Assembly (NCBI GenBank): GCA_009829735.1
Contig: CM020620.1
Coordinates: 6,402,545 to 6,466,544, forward strand
DNA: 64,000 bases
Direction of reading: 5' to 3'
DNA from: Pyropia yezoensis
Lineage: Eukaryota; Rhodophyta; Bangiophyceae; Bangiales; Bangiaceae
Shown: piece after piece, positions 51,914-61,291 of the stretch
Position numbering within the stretch: the first letter of the stretch is position 1
How the letters are laid out: every line of letters starts with the position of its first letter
Notes under the pieces: generated by a model
Databases searched by the model: none
Told to the model about the DNA's origin: nothing
Seen by the model: the letters and a program-made list of their open reading frames with translations, nothing else
Made by a program: the position numbers and the translations under genes

Positions 51914-54900
51914 ATGGCGGCACCCGCCCGCGCCCCGCGGGTGACGCTGGTGGTGGACACGCTCGCCGGCGTGCCGCCCGCCACGTACGTGCTGCGGTGG
52001 AAGGCCGCGGCGGGGGCGCGGCCGCCCGCGTCCACCCGCCCCGTCGCGGTGCGGGGCAGCAGCGGCAGCAGCGGCAGCAGCGGCGACAGCGGCGGCAGCG
52101 GCGGCAGCGGCGGCAGTCGCAGCGGCGGCAGCGGTGGTGGTGGCGGCGGCGGGGCGGTCTTTGGGGTGAGCCTCCGCCTGACGGGCGTCCTCGGCGACCT
52201 GTCCCTGCTGCGCGTCGCGCCCGGCGGCCGCGGCGTCGGCGGCGGCGGGGAGGAGGTGCTGGTGGCGGCCACGACGCTGCGGCCGGGGGCGCTGGGCACC
52301 ACCAGGGGGGTGGCCCTGGACCTCCAAGCCGTGGGGGGGGCGGGCGTGGCGGCCACCCTCTACGGCTCCACCGTCGACGCGGCCGCGGGGGGGGCACTCG
52401 TGCGCCGCGGCCATGCAGGGGGGGGGGGGGGGGGGGGGGGCGGCGGCAGCGGCGGCGGCGGCGGCGCCTCCCCCCCCGACGCGGCCTCCCCCGTGGCGGC
52501 TGTGGATGGGGCCACCGCCCTCGAGTCGGACGAGGAGGGGGGAGCAGAGGCGGCGGGCCTGGCCGGCCGGGAGCCGCGGGCCAGCTCGGTCAGCCTTGAC
52601 AGCAGCGGCGGCGGCGGCGGCAGCGGCGGCGGCGGCGACCGGGGCGGCCGGTCACGGGACGTCCCCCCCCCCCCGCACCACCCCACAACGGCGGCGGCGG
52701 CAGCGGCGGGGGCGGCCGCCACCCCCCCCGACGCCGCGGTCACGGCGGCGCCCCCCCCCCCTGACGTGGCGGCTCTGCGCGCGCGGCTGGCGGCGGCCGA
52801 CGCGGCGCGGGCGGCCGACCGGGCGCGACTCGATGCATACTCGGCGCACTCGGCCAAGACCAAGGCCACCTACGCGCAGCTGTCGTCCATGTACAACGCG
52901 CTGCGGGTGGCCTACACGACGCTCCGAACCAAGGCGGGGGCCGACGCCGTCGCCGCCGCGGACGGTGGCAGGGGCGAGCCGGGGGGGGGAGGGGGGGCGC
53001 GGGGGGAGGCAGGGGGGGTGCGCGCCGAGGCGGCTGCTGCCGCCGCCGCCGCCTCTGCGGCAGGGGTCACCCCGTCCGTGCCGGCGCCCGAGCTGGCCGT
53101 CTCCCCCGCCGCGTCGGCCGATGTGGGGGGCCCGTTTGGCGGGGGGGCGGGTGGGGGCGGCGGGGACGCCGCCGCCGCCGCCGCCGCCGCGGTTGCCGCC
53201 GCCACCGCCCGTGCCGCCGCGGCCGACAAAGCGTGCGCGGCGGCGGCGGCCGAGGCGGCGGCCGCCACGGCCGACGCGGACCGACTCCGCGGCGAGCTGC
53301 GGGCGGCCACCGCCACTGCCGAGGCGGCGGCGGTGGGGCGGCGGCAGCTGGACGCGGCGGCCGCCGACGCGACCGCCGCGACGGCCGAGGCGGACCGCCT
53401 CCGCCGGGCGCTGCGGGCCGCCACCGCCGACGCGGAAGCGGCTGCCGCCGGCCGCCGAGACGCCGACGCGGCGGCGGCCGCCGCCACCGCCGCGGCCGCC
53501 GCGTCGGCGGCGCAGGCAGAGGCGGTCGGCAAAGAGGCGGCCGCCGCGGCCGCCGCGGCGGCGGGCGCCACCGGGGAGCGGTCTGCCGCGGCGGCCGCGG
53601 CGGCGGCCGCCACCGCGTCGGCCGCCGAGGCAGACCGCCTGCGGGGGCGGGTGGCGCACCTGACCGCCGACGCCGACCACCTGCGGGGGCGGGTGGCGGA
53701 CCTCACCGCCGCCGCCGTCGCCGCCGCCGCCGCCCGCGACGCGGCCGAGGAGGCGGCCGAGACCGCCGCCGCCGCCGCGTCGGCCGCCGACGACGCCGCG
53801 GCGGTGATTCGGGCCGAGGTGGCCGACCTCCGCACCGCCGCCGCCGACAGCGCGCGGCGGGAGGCAGCGGCCGCCGCCGACGCCGACCGCCTCGGCGGGG
53901 AGCTGCAGGCCGCGACGGCCGCCGCGGCGGCCGACGCGGACCGCCACCGGGCGGCGGCGGCCGCCGCCGCCGCCGCAGACGCGGCCGCCGCGACCAACGC
54001 GGGGGCAGCCGAGCGGGCGGCGGCGGCGTCGGCAGCGCGGGCAGAGGCAGCCGACGCTGCCGCCGACGGCCTCCGCGCCGACGTGCGGGCGCTAAAGGCG
54101 TCGGCGGTGGCGGACGAGGCCCGCCGCCTGGCCGCCGAGGACGACGCCGCCGCCGCCGTCGACGCTGCCCGCGCCGATGCGGCCGCCGCGGCCCGCGCCG
54201 TTGAGGCGGCCGACGCGGCTACTGCGGCCGCCGCCGCCGACACGCGGGCGGCGGGCGCCGCCGCCAACGACGCGCGCGCCGAGACGGCGGCCGCCCGCGC
54301 AGAGGCGGCGGCGGCCGCCGCCGACGCCGACGCCCTGCGGGCGCGGCTGGCTGCCGACGCAGACGCCCTGCGCGCCGACGCGGCCGCCGCCCGGGAGGGG
54401 GCGGCCGCCGACGCCGCCGCCCGCGCGGCAGCGGTGGCCGACGCGGACGCCCTGCGGGGGCGGCTGGCAGCGGCTGAGGACGCGGCGGCGGCCGCCACTG
54501 CCGACGCCACCGCCGCCCGGGCGGCGGCGGCCGACGCGGCGGCGGCCACCGACGAGGCCCGGCGGGCCGCCGCCGACGCGGTGGCCGACGCGGGCCGCCA
54601 CCGGGCCGAGGCCGTCGCCGTTGCCGCGGACCGGGATGAGCAGCGCGCCGCGGCGGCGGCCGCGACGGACCGGGCGGCAGCCGCCGAGGCGGCCGCCGCT
54701 GTGGCCGCCGCCGCCGACACGGACGCGGGGCGGCAGACGCGCGACGCGGGGGCGGCGGCGGCCGCCGCTGCGGCGACCGCCGCGGACCTCACCGCCCGCC
54801 TCGACGCGGCGACCGCCGAGCGGGACGCGGCGACCGCCGAGGCGGCAGCCAAGGAGGCCCACTTTCAGCGCCTGCTGGCCCTCCTGTCCGCCCTGCGCGC

Positions 54901-55714
54901 AGAGTCGGAAGCTGCCGACGCGGAGATTGCGGCGCTGCGGTCGGCGGCCGCCGCCCGCCCGCCGTCGCCATCGTCCCTGTCGCCGTCGCGGTCGCCGTTG
55001 TCGCCAGGCGGCTCGCCGGTGGTGGTGGGGGCTCGGGGTGGGGGGGCCGCCGCCGCCGACGGCGGCGGCGGGGACGACGGGCCGGCCGACGCGGCGGCGG
55101 CGGCCGCGGCAGCCGCCGCCGCCGAGGCGGCGGCCGCGGCGGCGGCCGCCGCCGATGAGCAGACGGCCCGCCTCGTTGCTGCGGGCCGGCAGCTGCGGGA
55201 GGCGGGCAAGCGGGTGGAGGTGATGAAGGGCGCCCGTGACGCGGCCGAGGCGGCCGCCGCCGCCGCTTTGCGCCGCGCCGAGGAGGCCGAGGCCCGCCTG
55301 GCCATCCGACCACCGCCGCCGCCCAAGGGGGCCGACGATGAGGCGGTGGCGGAGATGGTGGCGACGATGGTGGCGACCAAGCTGGCGCTCGCCGAGGAGC
55401 AGGAGCGGTGCATCAAGCTACGGAACCAGCTTAACAAGCTGGGCGTTGCGGATGAGGACGCCGCCGACGGTGGGCCGCCAGCTGAGGGGGGGGGGGAAGG
55501 CGGCGGCGGCGGCGGCGGCGGCGGCGGCAGCGGCGACGGCGGGGAAGGAAAAGCAGACCCCAAGGGCGACAAGGGCGGCAGCAAGGGGGAGAAGAGGCCT
55601 GACAAGGGGGACAAGGGGGACAAGGCGGAAAAGGCGGAAAAGGCGGACAAGGGGGGGGGGGGCGGCGGGGGAGCCCTCATGCGCCGCCTGTCCCTATCGT
55701 TTGCGCCGTCGTGA
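51914..55714 (+). CDS. giant Ala-rich coiled-coil protein with N-terminal C2-like region
   Basis: 1266 residues from the ATG at 51914 (MAAPARAPRVTLVVDTLAG). Residues 1-160 resemble an NT-C2 (EEIG1/EHBP1-type) domain: YVLRWKAAA, STRPVAV, FGVSLRLTG, GVALDLQAV and VAATLYGSTVDA are in the expected order. A Gly/Ser linker leads to residues about 290-1100, an almost continuous coiled coil made largely of Ala with Glu, Asp and Arg (repeats of the AEADRLR, ADADRLRGEL type) and including KTKATYAQLSSMYNALRVAY. A second short coil (EQERCIKLRNQLNKL) and a Lys/Asp/Gly-rich tail (KGDKGDKAEKAEKADKG) end in MRRLSLSFAPS. The plan fits a membrane- or cytoskeleton-tethering protein; the exact role is unknown. 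The frame is intact despite several G runs. Long antisense ORFs here are shadows. Confidence 0.75.
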   Translation: MAAPARAPRVTLVVDTLAGVPPATYVLRWKAAAGARPPASTRPVAVRGSSGSSGSSGDSGGSGGSGGSRSGGSGGGGGGGAVFGVSLRLTGVLGDLSLLRVAPGGRGVGGGGEEVLVAATTLRPGALGTTRGVALDLQAVGGAGVAATLYGSTVDAAAGGALVRRGHAGGGGGGGGGGSGGGGGASPPDAASPVAAVDGATALESDEEGGAEAAGLAGREPRASSVSLDSSGGGGGSGGGGDRGGRSRDVPPPPHHPTTAAAAAAGAAATPPDAAVTAAPPPPDVAALRARLAAADAARAADRARLDAYSAHSAKTKATYAQLSSMYNALRVAYTTLRTKAGADAVAAADGGRGEPGGGGGARGEAGGVRAEAAAAAAAASAAGVTPSVPAPELAVSPAASADVGGPFGGGAGGGGGDAAAAAAAAVAAATARAAAADKACAAAAAEAAAATADADRLRGELRAATATAEAAAVGRRQLDAAAADATAATAEADRLRRALRAATADAEAAAAGRRDADAAAAAATAAAAASAAQAEAVGKEAAAAAAAAAGATGERSAAAAAAAAATASAAEADRLRGRVAHLTADADHLRGRVADLTAAAVAAAAARDAAEEAAETAAAAASAADDAAAVIRAEVADLRTAAADSARREAAAAADADRLGGELQAATAAAAADADRHRAAAAAAAAADAAAATNAGAAERAAAASAARAEAADAAADGLRADVRALKASAVADEARRLAAEDDAAAAVDAARADAAAAARAVEAADAATAAAAADTRAAGAAANDARAETAAARAEAAAAAADADALRARLAADADALRADAAAAREGAAADAAARAAAVADADALRGRLAAAEDAAAAATADATAARAAAADAAAATDEARRAAADAVADAGRHRAEAVAVAADRDEQRAAAAAATDRAAAAEAAAAVAAAADTDAGRQTRDAGAAAAAAAATAADLTARLDAATAERDAATAEAAAKEAHFQRLLALLSALRAESEAADAEIAALRSAAAARPPSPSSLSPSRSPLSPGGSPVVVGARGGGAAAADGGGGDDGPADAAAAAAAAAAAEAAAAAAAAADEQTARLVAAGRQLREAGKRVEVMKGARDAAEAAAAAALRRAEEAEARLAIRPPPPPKGADDEAVAEMVATMVATKLALAEEQERCIKLRNQLNKLGVADEDAADGGPPAEGGGEGGGGGGGGGGSGDGGEGKADPKGDKGGSKGEKRPDKGDKGDKAEKAEKADKGGGGGGGALMRRLSLSFAPS

Positions 55715-56441
55715 GGGCGCGCAAGCGCAGACAGGGAGGGGAAACACGCCTCTGCCGGCAGGGGAGGGGTGCTGAGAGGGGTGTGGTGGAGCAGGGAGCC
55801 TCGCGGTGCCGCGCGGGCCACGGGTGGCCCGTGGCGGGCACCGCAAGCAGCGGCCTGGTGCTTCCGCGGTGGGCAGCGGCGCGCGGGCGGCGCGCGGCTG
55901 CGCAACGCGTGTGTGGTCGGCAGCGACGGGGGTGGCCCGGTGTGGGTCCGCGACGCTGCCAGCGCCCCGCCGTGCTGCTGGAAGGCGGCGCGTCACCGCC
56001 CGCACGCTGCCGCGCTCGGGTCCAGTCCCCCCGCGCCTGTCGGCCGACGCCGGCTCGGCCTGCCCCGGCCGGCGGCGCCACACGCCGCCGGGCGTGACGG
56101 GGCTGGCGGCCAGCGTGTGGGGGGGGGGGGCGGGGAGTGGGGGGCCGGAGCGCGGCCAGGCGGAGGGGGCGGCCGCCGCCGCTCCGCGCCCGTGGGAGTC
56201 CCCACGCGGCGGCTCGTTGGCAGACCCCCGCCGGGGGAATGCGCTGCCACAGCGTCGACGGGAAGAGGCGCGGTGCAAGAAGAACAAGAGGCGCTGCGGA
56301 GAGACCCCCGATGGCGCACCGCATCACACAGTAACGAGCAGGGCACGGCAGCACCCCCGCACCTCCCCCCCCCCCCCCGCCCCACACCTCCCCCCCCCCC
56401 CCCGCCCCACACCTCCCACCCCCCCCCCCCCCCCCGCCCCC
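55715..56441. other. convergent intergenic region with CACCTC-poly(C) tandem repeat
   Basis: At 56358-56438 a roughly 36-bp unit, CACCTC followed by C12-C16 and GCCC, is repeated about two and a half times. No supported gene; probably the 3' UTRs of the coiled-coil and isomerase genes. Confidence 0.6.
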
Positions 56442-57485
56442 TCACGCCGCGTCTGGGCACGCCGCGGGGGCGGCCTTGGCAAACGCGTCCGTGTCCTGGA
56501 AGCGGGCTACCACCGCCGCCACGTGCGGGTAGGCGGCCATGTGGACCCCAAAGCGGGGCGCCGCGAGCGCCGCGGGGACCAGCACCGCCTCGGCGGCGGT
56601 GACCCCCCCCGCGGCGGCAACGGCCAGCCCCCCCCCCCCGTGGCGGGCGACGAGCGCGTCGGCGGCGGCCATGCCCCGGGCTACCCAGTGGGCGCCCCAG
56701 GCGGCCGCCGCGCCCCCGTCGTCGCCGCCGCCGGCCACCTCCGTGACGCGGCGGAGGACGGCCAGGTTCTGCAGCGGCTGCACCCCCGCGTTGACCACCT
56801 CCACCACCTCCCGCACCGCCGCCGCGACGGCAGCGTCGGCGGGGAAGAGGGTGACGGTGGGGGACGGGAAGGTGGCGGCGAGGTACTCGAGGATGGCCAC
56901 CGACTGGGTGAGGCGGAAGGGGGGGGCGCCCGTCGTGGCCGCGTCGGGGGGGTACACCTCAAGGAGGGGGACCTGCGCCAGCGGCGAGTGCGCCATAAAG
57001 GTGGGGTCAAACTGCTGGCCACCATCGCGGACGAGGTGAACGGCCTGTGGGGGGGGGGCGGGGGGGGGGGGGGGGAGGGGGGGGGGTCACGGAAAACCGG
57101 TAGCCCCGTGCGGTCGGCCGCCGAGCGTGGATGAGGATGCGAGGGAGGGGACACCAGGGCATCGGCAGCAGCGGGAAGAGCCACGGCCGCGCCAGGACCA
57201 GCGGAACGTCACGTCAACAAACTGAAACGGGCTGCTGGCAGCCGCCCTTGGTCCTTGCGCCGACCCAGCGGGCGTGGCGCAGCAGGCAGCTACGCCGCGC
57301 GCAGGGTCTGCATACCAACCCCCCCCCCCCCCCCCCCTCCCCCGCCGTAGAAGAGACACTCCCCCCCGCCGGCCACGCACCTTGTACTCATAGTCCACGC
57401 CAAGCAGGTTGAGCGCAATCCGCACACGCCACGCGCAGCTGCTCTTCCAGTAAGAGTAAAGGACCACCTTCGGACTGGACGCCAT
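56442..57485 (-). CDS. GSTZ1: maleylacetoacetate isomerase (zeta-class GST), two exons
   Basis: The enzyme isomerises maleylacetoacetate to fumarylacetoacetate in tyrosine/phenylalanine breakdown, using glutathione. Exon 1 is 57485-57381 (35 codons): [25 protein letters not shown] carries the zeta-class SSC-x-WRVRIAL glutathione site. Exon 2 is 57044-56442: [18 protein letters not shown], then [11 protein letters not shown] and the thioredoxin-fold end [16 protein letters not shown], then the helical C-terminal domain ([13 protein letters not shown]). The intron is 57380-57045, 336 nt, with GT at the start and AG at the end, in phase 0. The total is 235 residues against about 215-220 in the family. 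The joined reading restores the family sequence exactly at the junction (YEYK then AVHLV). Confidence 0.95.
57045..57380 (-). other. spliceosomal intron of the isomerase gene
   Basis: GTGCGT at the 5' end and CCCACAG at the 3' end. It contains long C/G runs (57319-57338 and 57050-57087, both in plus-strand coordinates). It is the only intron in the window that conserved protein sequence clearly requires. Confidence 0.9.
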
Positions 57486-57854
57486 TGTCGTGACGGTGCT
57501 CAGCAGGAACCTTCCTCGGATTGTTGGGGGCGGGGAGAGGGGGAAGCGCAGCGCGGGGCGAGTGGTGGCGGCAGGTGGGGGGCAGCACGCTGGTGGGATG
57601 AGAGTATCGTGCGATGATCGGGGCCGCGCGCCATGATGACGGCCATTCCAGGACTCGATCCAGTTCGCATCTCATCGAGTTCGCCTCGCGGAGCACTGGT
57701 TGCCAGCAGTCGGATCCACATGGTTTGATCGTATCTTTATCAACTACTCAACTTTCCTGCTTTGCAACAATCTGCAGACCACGATCGCCATGCACAGCGT
57801 TTTGTAGACGCTTCCTGGAAACTGAGGTCGGCCGATCTGGAAGGCTTGCGTATG
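57486..57854. other. isomerase upstream region, no gene
   Basis: Balanced-composition DNA after the divergent isomerase start; short ORFs only. Confidence 0.4.
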
Positions 57855-57965
57855 ACGCCCCGCACGTGATGGAAGATCACGTATTTTGCGTGATCTCATG
57901 CGTGATTTAGCATGTGAAAACACGTCACGCCCCGGCCGCAAAGGGCGTGACTGGGGACGTGATCT
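57855..57965. repeat. GCGTGAT/CACGTCACGCCCCGG repeat block, left copy
   Basis: It contains repeated GCGTGAT heptamers and an imperfect palindrome built on CACGTCACGCCCC and GGGCGTGAC. The same motifs in the same order recur at 59160-59225. Possibly terminal or subterminal repeats of a DNA element. Confidence 0.5.
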
Positions 57966-59159
57966 GACAGTAAGTTGAATGGTGAAACAGTACAGCAATT
58001 ACATGACGGCAGGATGGGGTTACAAGCGCAATGGGTTGCGAGTCCACAGTCCCTGGACGCCCCATCGATGAGGGAACTGGTCCCCCCGCATCGAGCATCG
58101 CGCAGGCGCGTTTGGCCTGCGCCCACGAGTGGGCACCGCAGCCGCCAGCCTCGTTGGTATCCCCAGCGGCCGTAGCGGCCGCGAAGCGGACGGCGGCGAC
58201 GTCAGCCCAGGAGGCGCCGCTAACGCCGCTGCCGCCGGCGCTGCCGCCGCAACTGTCAGCAAACACCGGAAAGTAACGGAAACAGGGCCACGTCTCTGCC
58301 CCCTATTATCTCGTCCCTGCCCCTTCCCCTGGCATTCCTCCGCTGGCCGCCTTGGCACTCCCCCCGACTACTCACGAACAGACGGTCACGACCGCCACTC
58401 CGGTGCCACATGTGGCACTTGCATGGGCCTTCCTAGCGCGGAAGAAGGGGAGAGGGGAGGGGGGGGGGGTTGAGAGTCTCAGGTGCGCAGTGGGCGTGTG
58501 CCATATTGGTGGTGCCGCGTGGGGAGGGAGCAGAGAGGGAGGCTACCCCCACCTCCTTGCGCGGGTTCCCGGCCTTGCCTCCACCCTCCCGCCAAGGAAT
58601 GGCTGCGCCTGTAGTTCTGTGAGCGCCAGAGAGCAGCAGAAAATTCGAGGTGAGGGGGGCAGTGTGCAGGCCTCGTTGCGTAGGCCTCGTGGTCGCTATG
58701 GCGCCGGTAAGCGCTTGGGAAGTCCCGCCTTGCCACTATCACCGCTGCGGCGTGCACAGGCCCCACTCAATGAGCCTCGCTTCTGCTCATGCTAATACTA
58801 CTACTGACTCCCACAGCTTTGGTTGCCGTCGCCTCCACCCGCGCTAACCATCACCGCCACCGCAGCGACCGGCCCAGCAGATGGACGGCTGCGTCTCGTC
58901 GAGGAGGGACTGCATGAGGTGACGTAAGCCGCAGCGGGCCTCCGCTGCCTGCTGAAGTTTACTGGCTGAATTGGGGTTTGACCCCATGATGACCTACGAC
59001 GAGGAGAGAAGGACATTGGCAGAGGTGGGGCGGAGGGCATCAGTGAGAGTCGGGTGAGGCTGCGAGTGTTCTTGCTTTGGTACGGCATGACTCCGCAATG
59101 CTATGTTCTTGGACTCTCATAAGAAAGTAAGGAGGTAGGTTCCTTTATACGTGACACGC
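57966..59159. other. no gene recognised between the two GCGTGAT blocks
   Basis: 1.2 kb of mixed composition with a G10 run near 58460; ORFs under 150 codons have no motif. It may be the body of a non-autonomous element bounded by the GCGTGAT blocks. Confidence 0.35.
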
Positions 59160-59225
59160 TGACAAAAGGGCGTGATTACGACGTGAACGGGCGTGATTGG
59201 TCGTGATCGCACGTCACGCCCCGGT
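59160..59225. repeat. GCGTGAT/CACGTCACGCCCCGG repeat block, right copy
   Basis: GGGCGTGATT appears twice, followed by CGTGATCGCACGTCACGCCCCGG, like the block at 57855-57965. It directly adjoins an inverted-repeat end (see 59214-60293). Confidence 0.5.
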
Positions 59226-59412
59226 TTTGCAACCAGGGAAACCACAGCTTCGCGAGCGTTCGCGAAGGAACCGCAGCCTCGCGAGGCCGAAGGCAAATTG
59301 TGTGGACCTGAACTTCTGTATGGCTTTCTCCGCCCAGTACATATGTGCTTGATGCCGCGAACGGGCAGCCCAGCGCCTGGACTCTGTCCATGCCCCTATC
59401 CGATACAAACTC

Positions 59413-59614
59413 CTGGTATCGTGGCGTCAGCCCGCGTCTGCTGGCCGGCAGGGTGAGGTCGCCGCCAATGCTCGCGTACTGCTGCCCCCCACAGGCACCC
59501 CTCACAAGCCCCTTCTGGTATCGTGGCGTCAGCCCGTGTCTGCTGGCCAGCAGGGTGAGGTCGCCGCCAATGCTCGCGTACTGCTGCCCCCCCCAGGCCC
59601 CCCTCACCAGCTCC
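59413..59614. repeat. 102-bp tandem duplication
   Basis: CTGGTATCGTGGCGTCAGCC starts at 59413 and again at 59515. The two units, with TGAGGTCGCCGCCAATGCTC shared, differ at a few bases. Confidence 0.9.
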
Positions 59615-60181
59615 GCCCCAACTTCTCCATCCGTCATCTGCTCCGCCCTCGTCGCCCTCTTTCCGCCTGGCTACGGTCTTCCAGGACCTTTAGGCCCGCC
59701 TGGCTACGGCGGGACCGATGATCAGCATACACATAATTTATTATTAAACTGTTCTGGCGCGGCAGCGCCCATCCAGGCCGTCTGGCTACGGTCTCTTTCG
59801 AGGTCCTATTCGGCCTGCCTGGCTACAGTCTTCCACGACCAGCGTTCTTGGCGCCGCGCGGAGTGGTCATCCGGAAACAACAGAGGCGAGTGTGCAGCCA
59901 CTATATGGGATAAGGGGAAGGTGTACATGCAGCGCAGGGAAGCTGGAAGCGCGTGCTGCAGCGCGGGGGCGGCTTGCGGGGTACTGTGGAGACTGGAATT
60001 GGCCCACAAAAATAAACGAGCTATAAAGTGCGCCGGGGGGGGGGGGTGGAGGTGGCGGGGACGGCGGTGGCTAGGTAGCCTAGTTGGAGCACACCTGACA
60101 ACCACCTAGAAGAACCGGGGTTCAATCACAGACACATCTCATTTTCCAAACACCCTCAATAGACACCTCTTGAGCACACAT
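59567..60181 (+). repeat. dispersed repeat, copy 2
   Basis: Reverse-complement counterpart of 8771-9391, with the same order of blocks: CTGGCTACGG motifs, an AT-rich TTTATTATTAAAC core, a G run after GTGCGCC, and tRNA-like boxes near the right end. The strand is given in the sense of those boxes. Confidence 0.85.
60076..60127 (+). other. tRNA-like A and B box pair in repeat copy 2
   Basis: TAGCCTAGTTGG (60076-60087) and GGTTCAATC (60119-60127) match Pol III A and B boxes well. The T stem cannot pair, so it is not a functional tRNA. Both boxes are conserved with the copy at 8.8 kb although the spacer differs by 7 nt. Confidence 0.45.
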
Positions 60182-60293
60182 CCCATTGGCTGATGTACCT
60201 TCGCGAATCCGCACACTACCTTCGCGAGCTCTTGCGAAGGAAGTCGGAGATCCGCGATGCTGTGGTTTCCACATCTCGGTTTTGGGGGCGTGA

Positions 60294-61291
60294 TACCCAA
60301 GCCAACCATGAGCACGATTCAAAACACATGCCGGAGTATCGAATTCGAGCTTTCCTTGACATAAAGTACCACGCCTTTTCTTAGAAATCATCAGCACTGC
60401 GTTGCCGAGATTACTTCTCAGGTATGTACCGCTGCAAGAAACGCGAAGGAAGTTCCTGCCGAGCCAGGGAACTGAGTCTGAAATACTTTTTGAATGCTTC
60501 TTTTGTCGTGCTCCAACATTCTTCTAATGCGTTGAGGCGAAACCGACGCACTCCTGTCGCGGACACTATCCAAGAAGAAATCTCGAGAATGTTCTCAGGA
60601 GAGCTCTGGCTTCAGTTCTCACGGCTGTACTCAGAGCAGCTTGTACCCTGTTTGTAGTTAACGAGTAATTTGCCCCTCGTACTGCTCTCGCGGCCAACTC
60701 GCGTTGCTCGCCCCGATAGTTTAGCGTGCAACCGAGAGTTGCTGAGGCACGGGAGCGTGTGGTTCGAGCGGTATAGAGTCTCATGTAAGGAAGATGAAGC
60801 GGGAGCCACGGCCTTCGAACCGACCGGGCAATCGCACAGAAGGTGTCCGTCGTCCGAGCGCACCTAAGCACGAGTGTATCCAAAGAGCCCACTTGTCTTG
60901 TACTCCCGACTCCCTCCTCGCTACTCGATGCGAGGGAGCGTATGTATAGGCGCGGAGCCGCTCGCCACACGCACGCACACAGCACTCCACACCCCACACG
61001 GACAGCAGGACACACAACACAAAACAAGCACACAACGCAGCGCGAGGATTCAGCGTCACTCACCAGCGCGCCGGCGTGTGCCAGCGGGGCTGATGAAGTG
61101 TGATGGAGCCGTGCGATTGGCCCGTCACGTTCCATCACTTCACAACGATGGAGCGCCGTCACGAAATTGCCAGTATGGAGCCCGCGTGGCATTGCTGTCA
61201 GCAACAATCACAACATCCGGAACCGTCTGGAACCACGCCGCCGCATCGGATGACAATGGTGACGTCAGCCCCGCCAGGCACGGATTCACAC
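60294..61291. other. no gene seen; possible 3' LTR or flank of the copia element
   Basis: The stretch downstream of the copia ORF (read on minus) has a TATA-like CTATACATAC near 60940 (minus strand) and a CACACA-rich segment (60967-61040). TGTTTGTAG at 60652 and CACAACA ending near 61213 could be LTR edges, but no partner LTR is in the window and no purine tract adjoins, so this is weak. Confidence 0.3.

Larger units (their letters stand above)
59214..60293. mobile_element. putative non-autonomous element with imperfect terminal inverted repeats
   Basis: TCACGCCCC at 59214 with GGAAACCACAGCTTCGCG about 15 bp inside is mirrored by CGCGATGCTGTGGTTTCC near 60257-60274 and GGGGCGTGA ending at 60293. 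Between the ends lie TTCGCGAG/TTCGCGAA short palindromes, a 102-bp tandem duplication (59413-59614) and dispersed repeat copy 2. No transposase and no clear target duplication are seen, so the ends are approximate. Confidence 0.4.

Noticed and set aside
52912-54852. Minus-strand ORF of 646 codons opposite the coiled-coil gene
   Set aside because: It is an Ala/Ser shadow of the Ala-rich plus-strand gene. Removing GC-rich stop codons makes all frames open here; it shows no motif.
60076-60127. A functional tRNA gene
   Set aside because: A and B boxes are good, but the T arm and D arm cannot pair and no acceptor stem is present.
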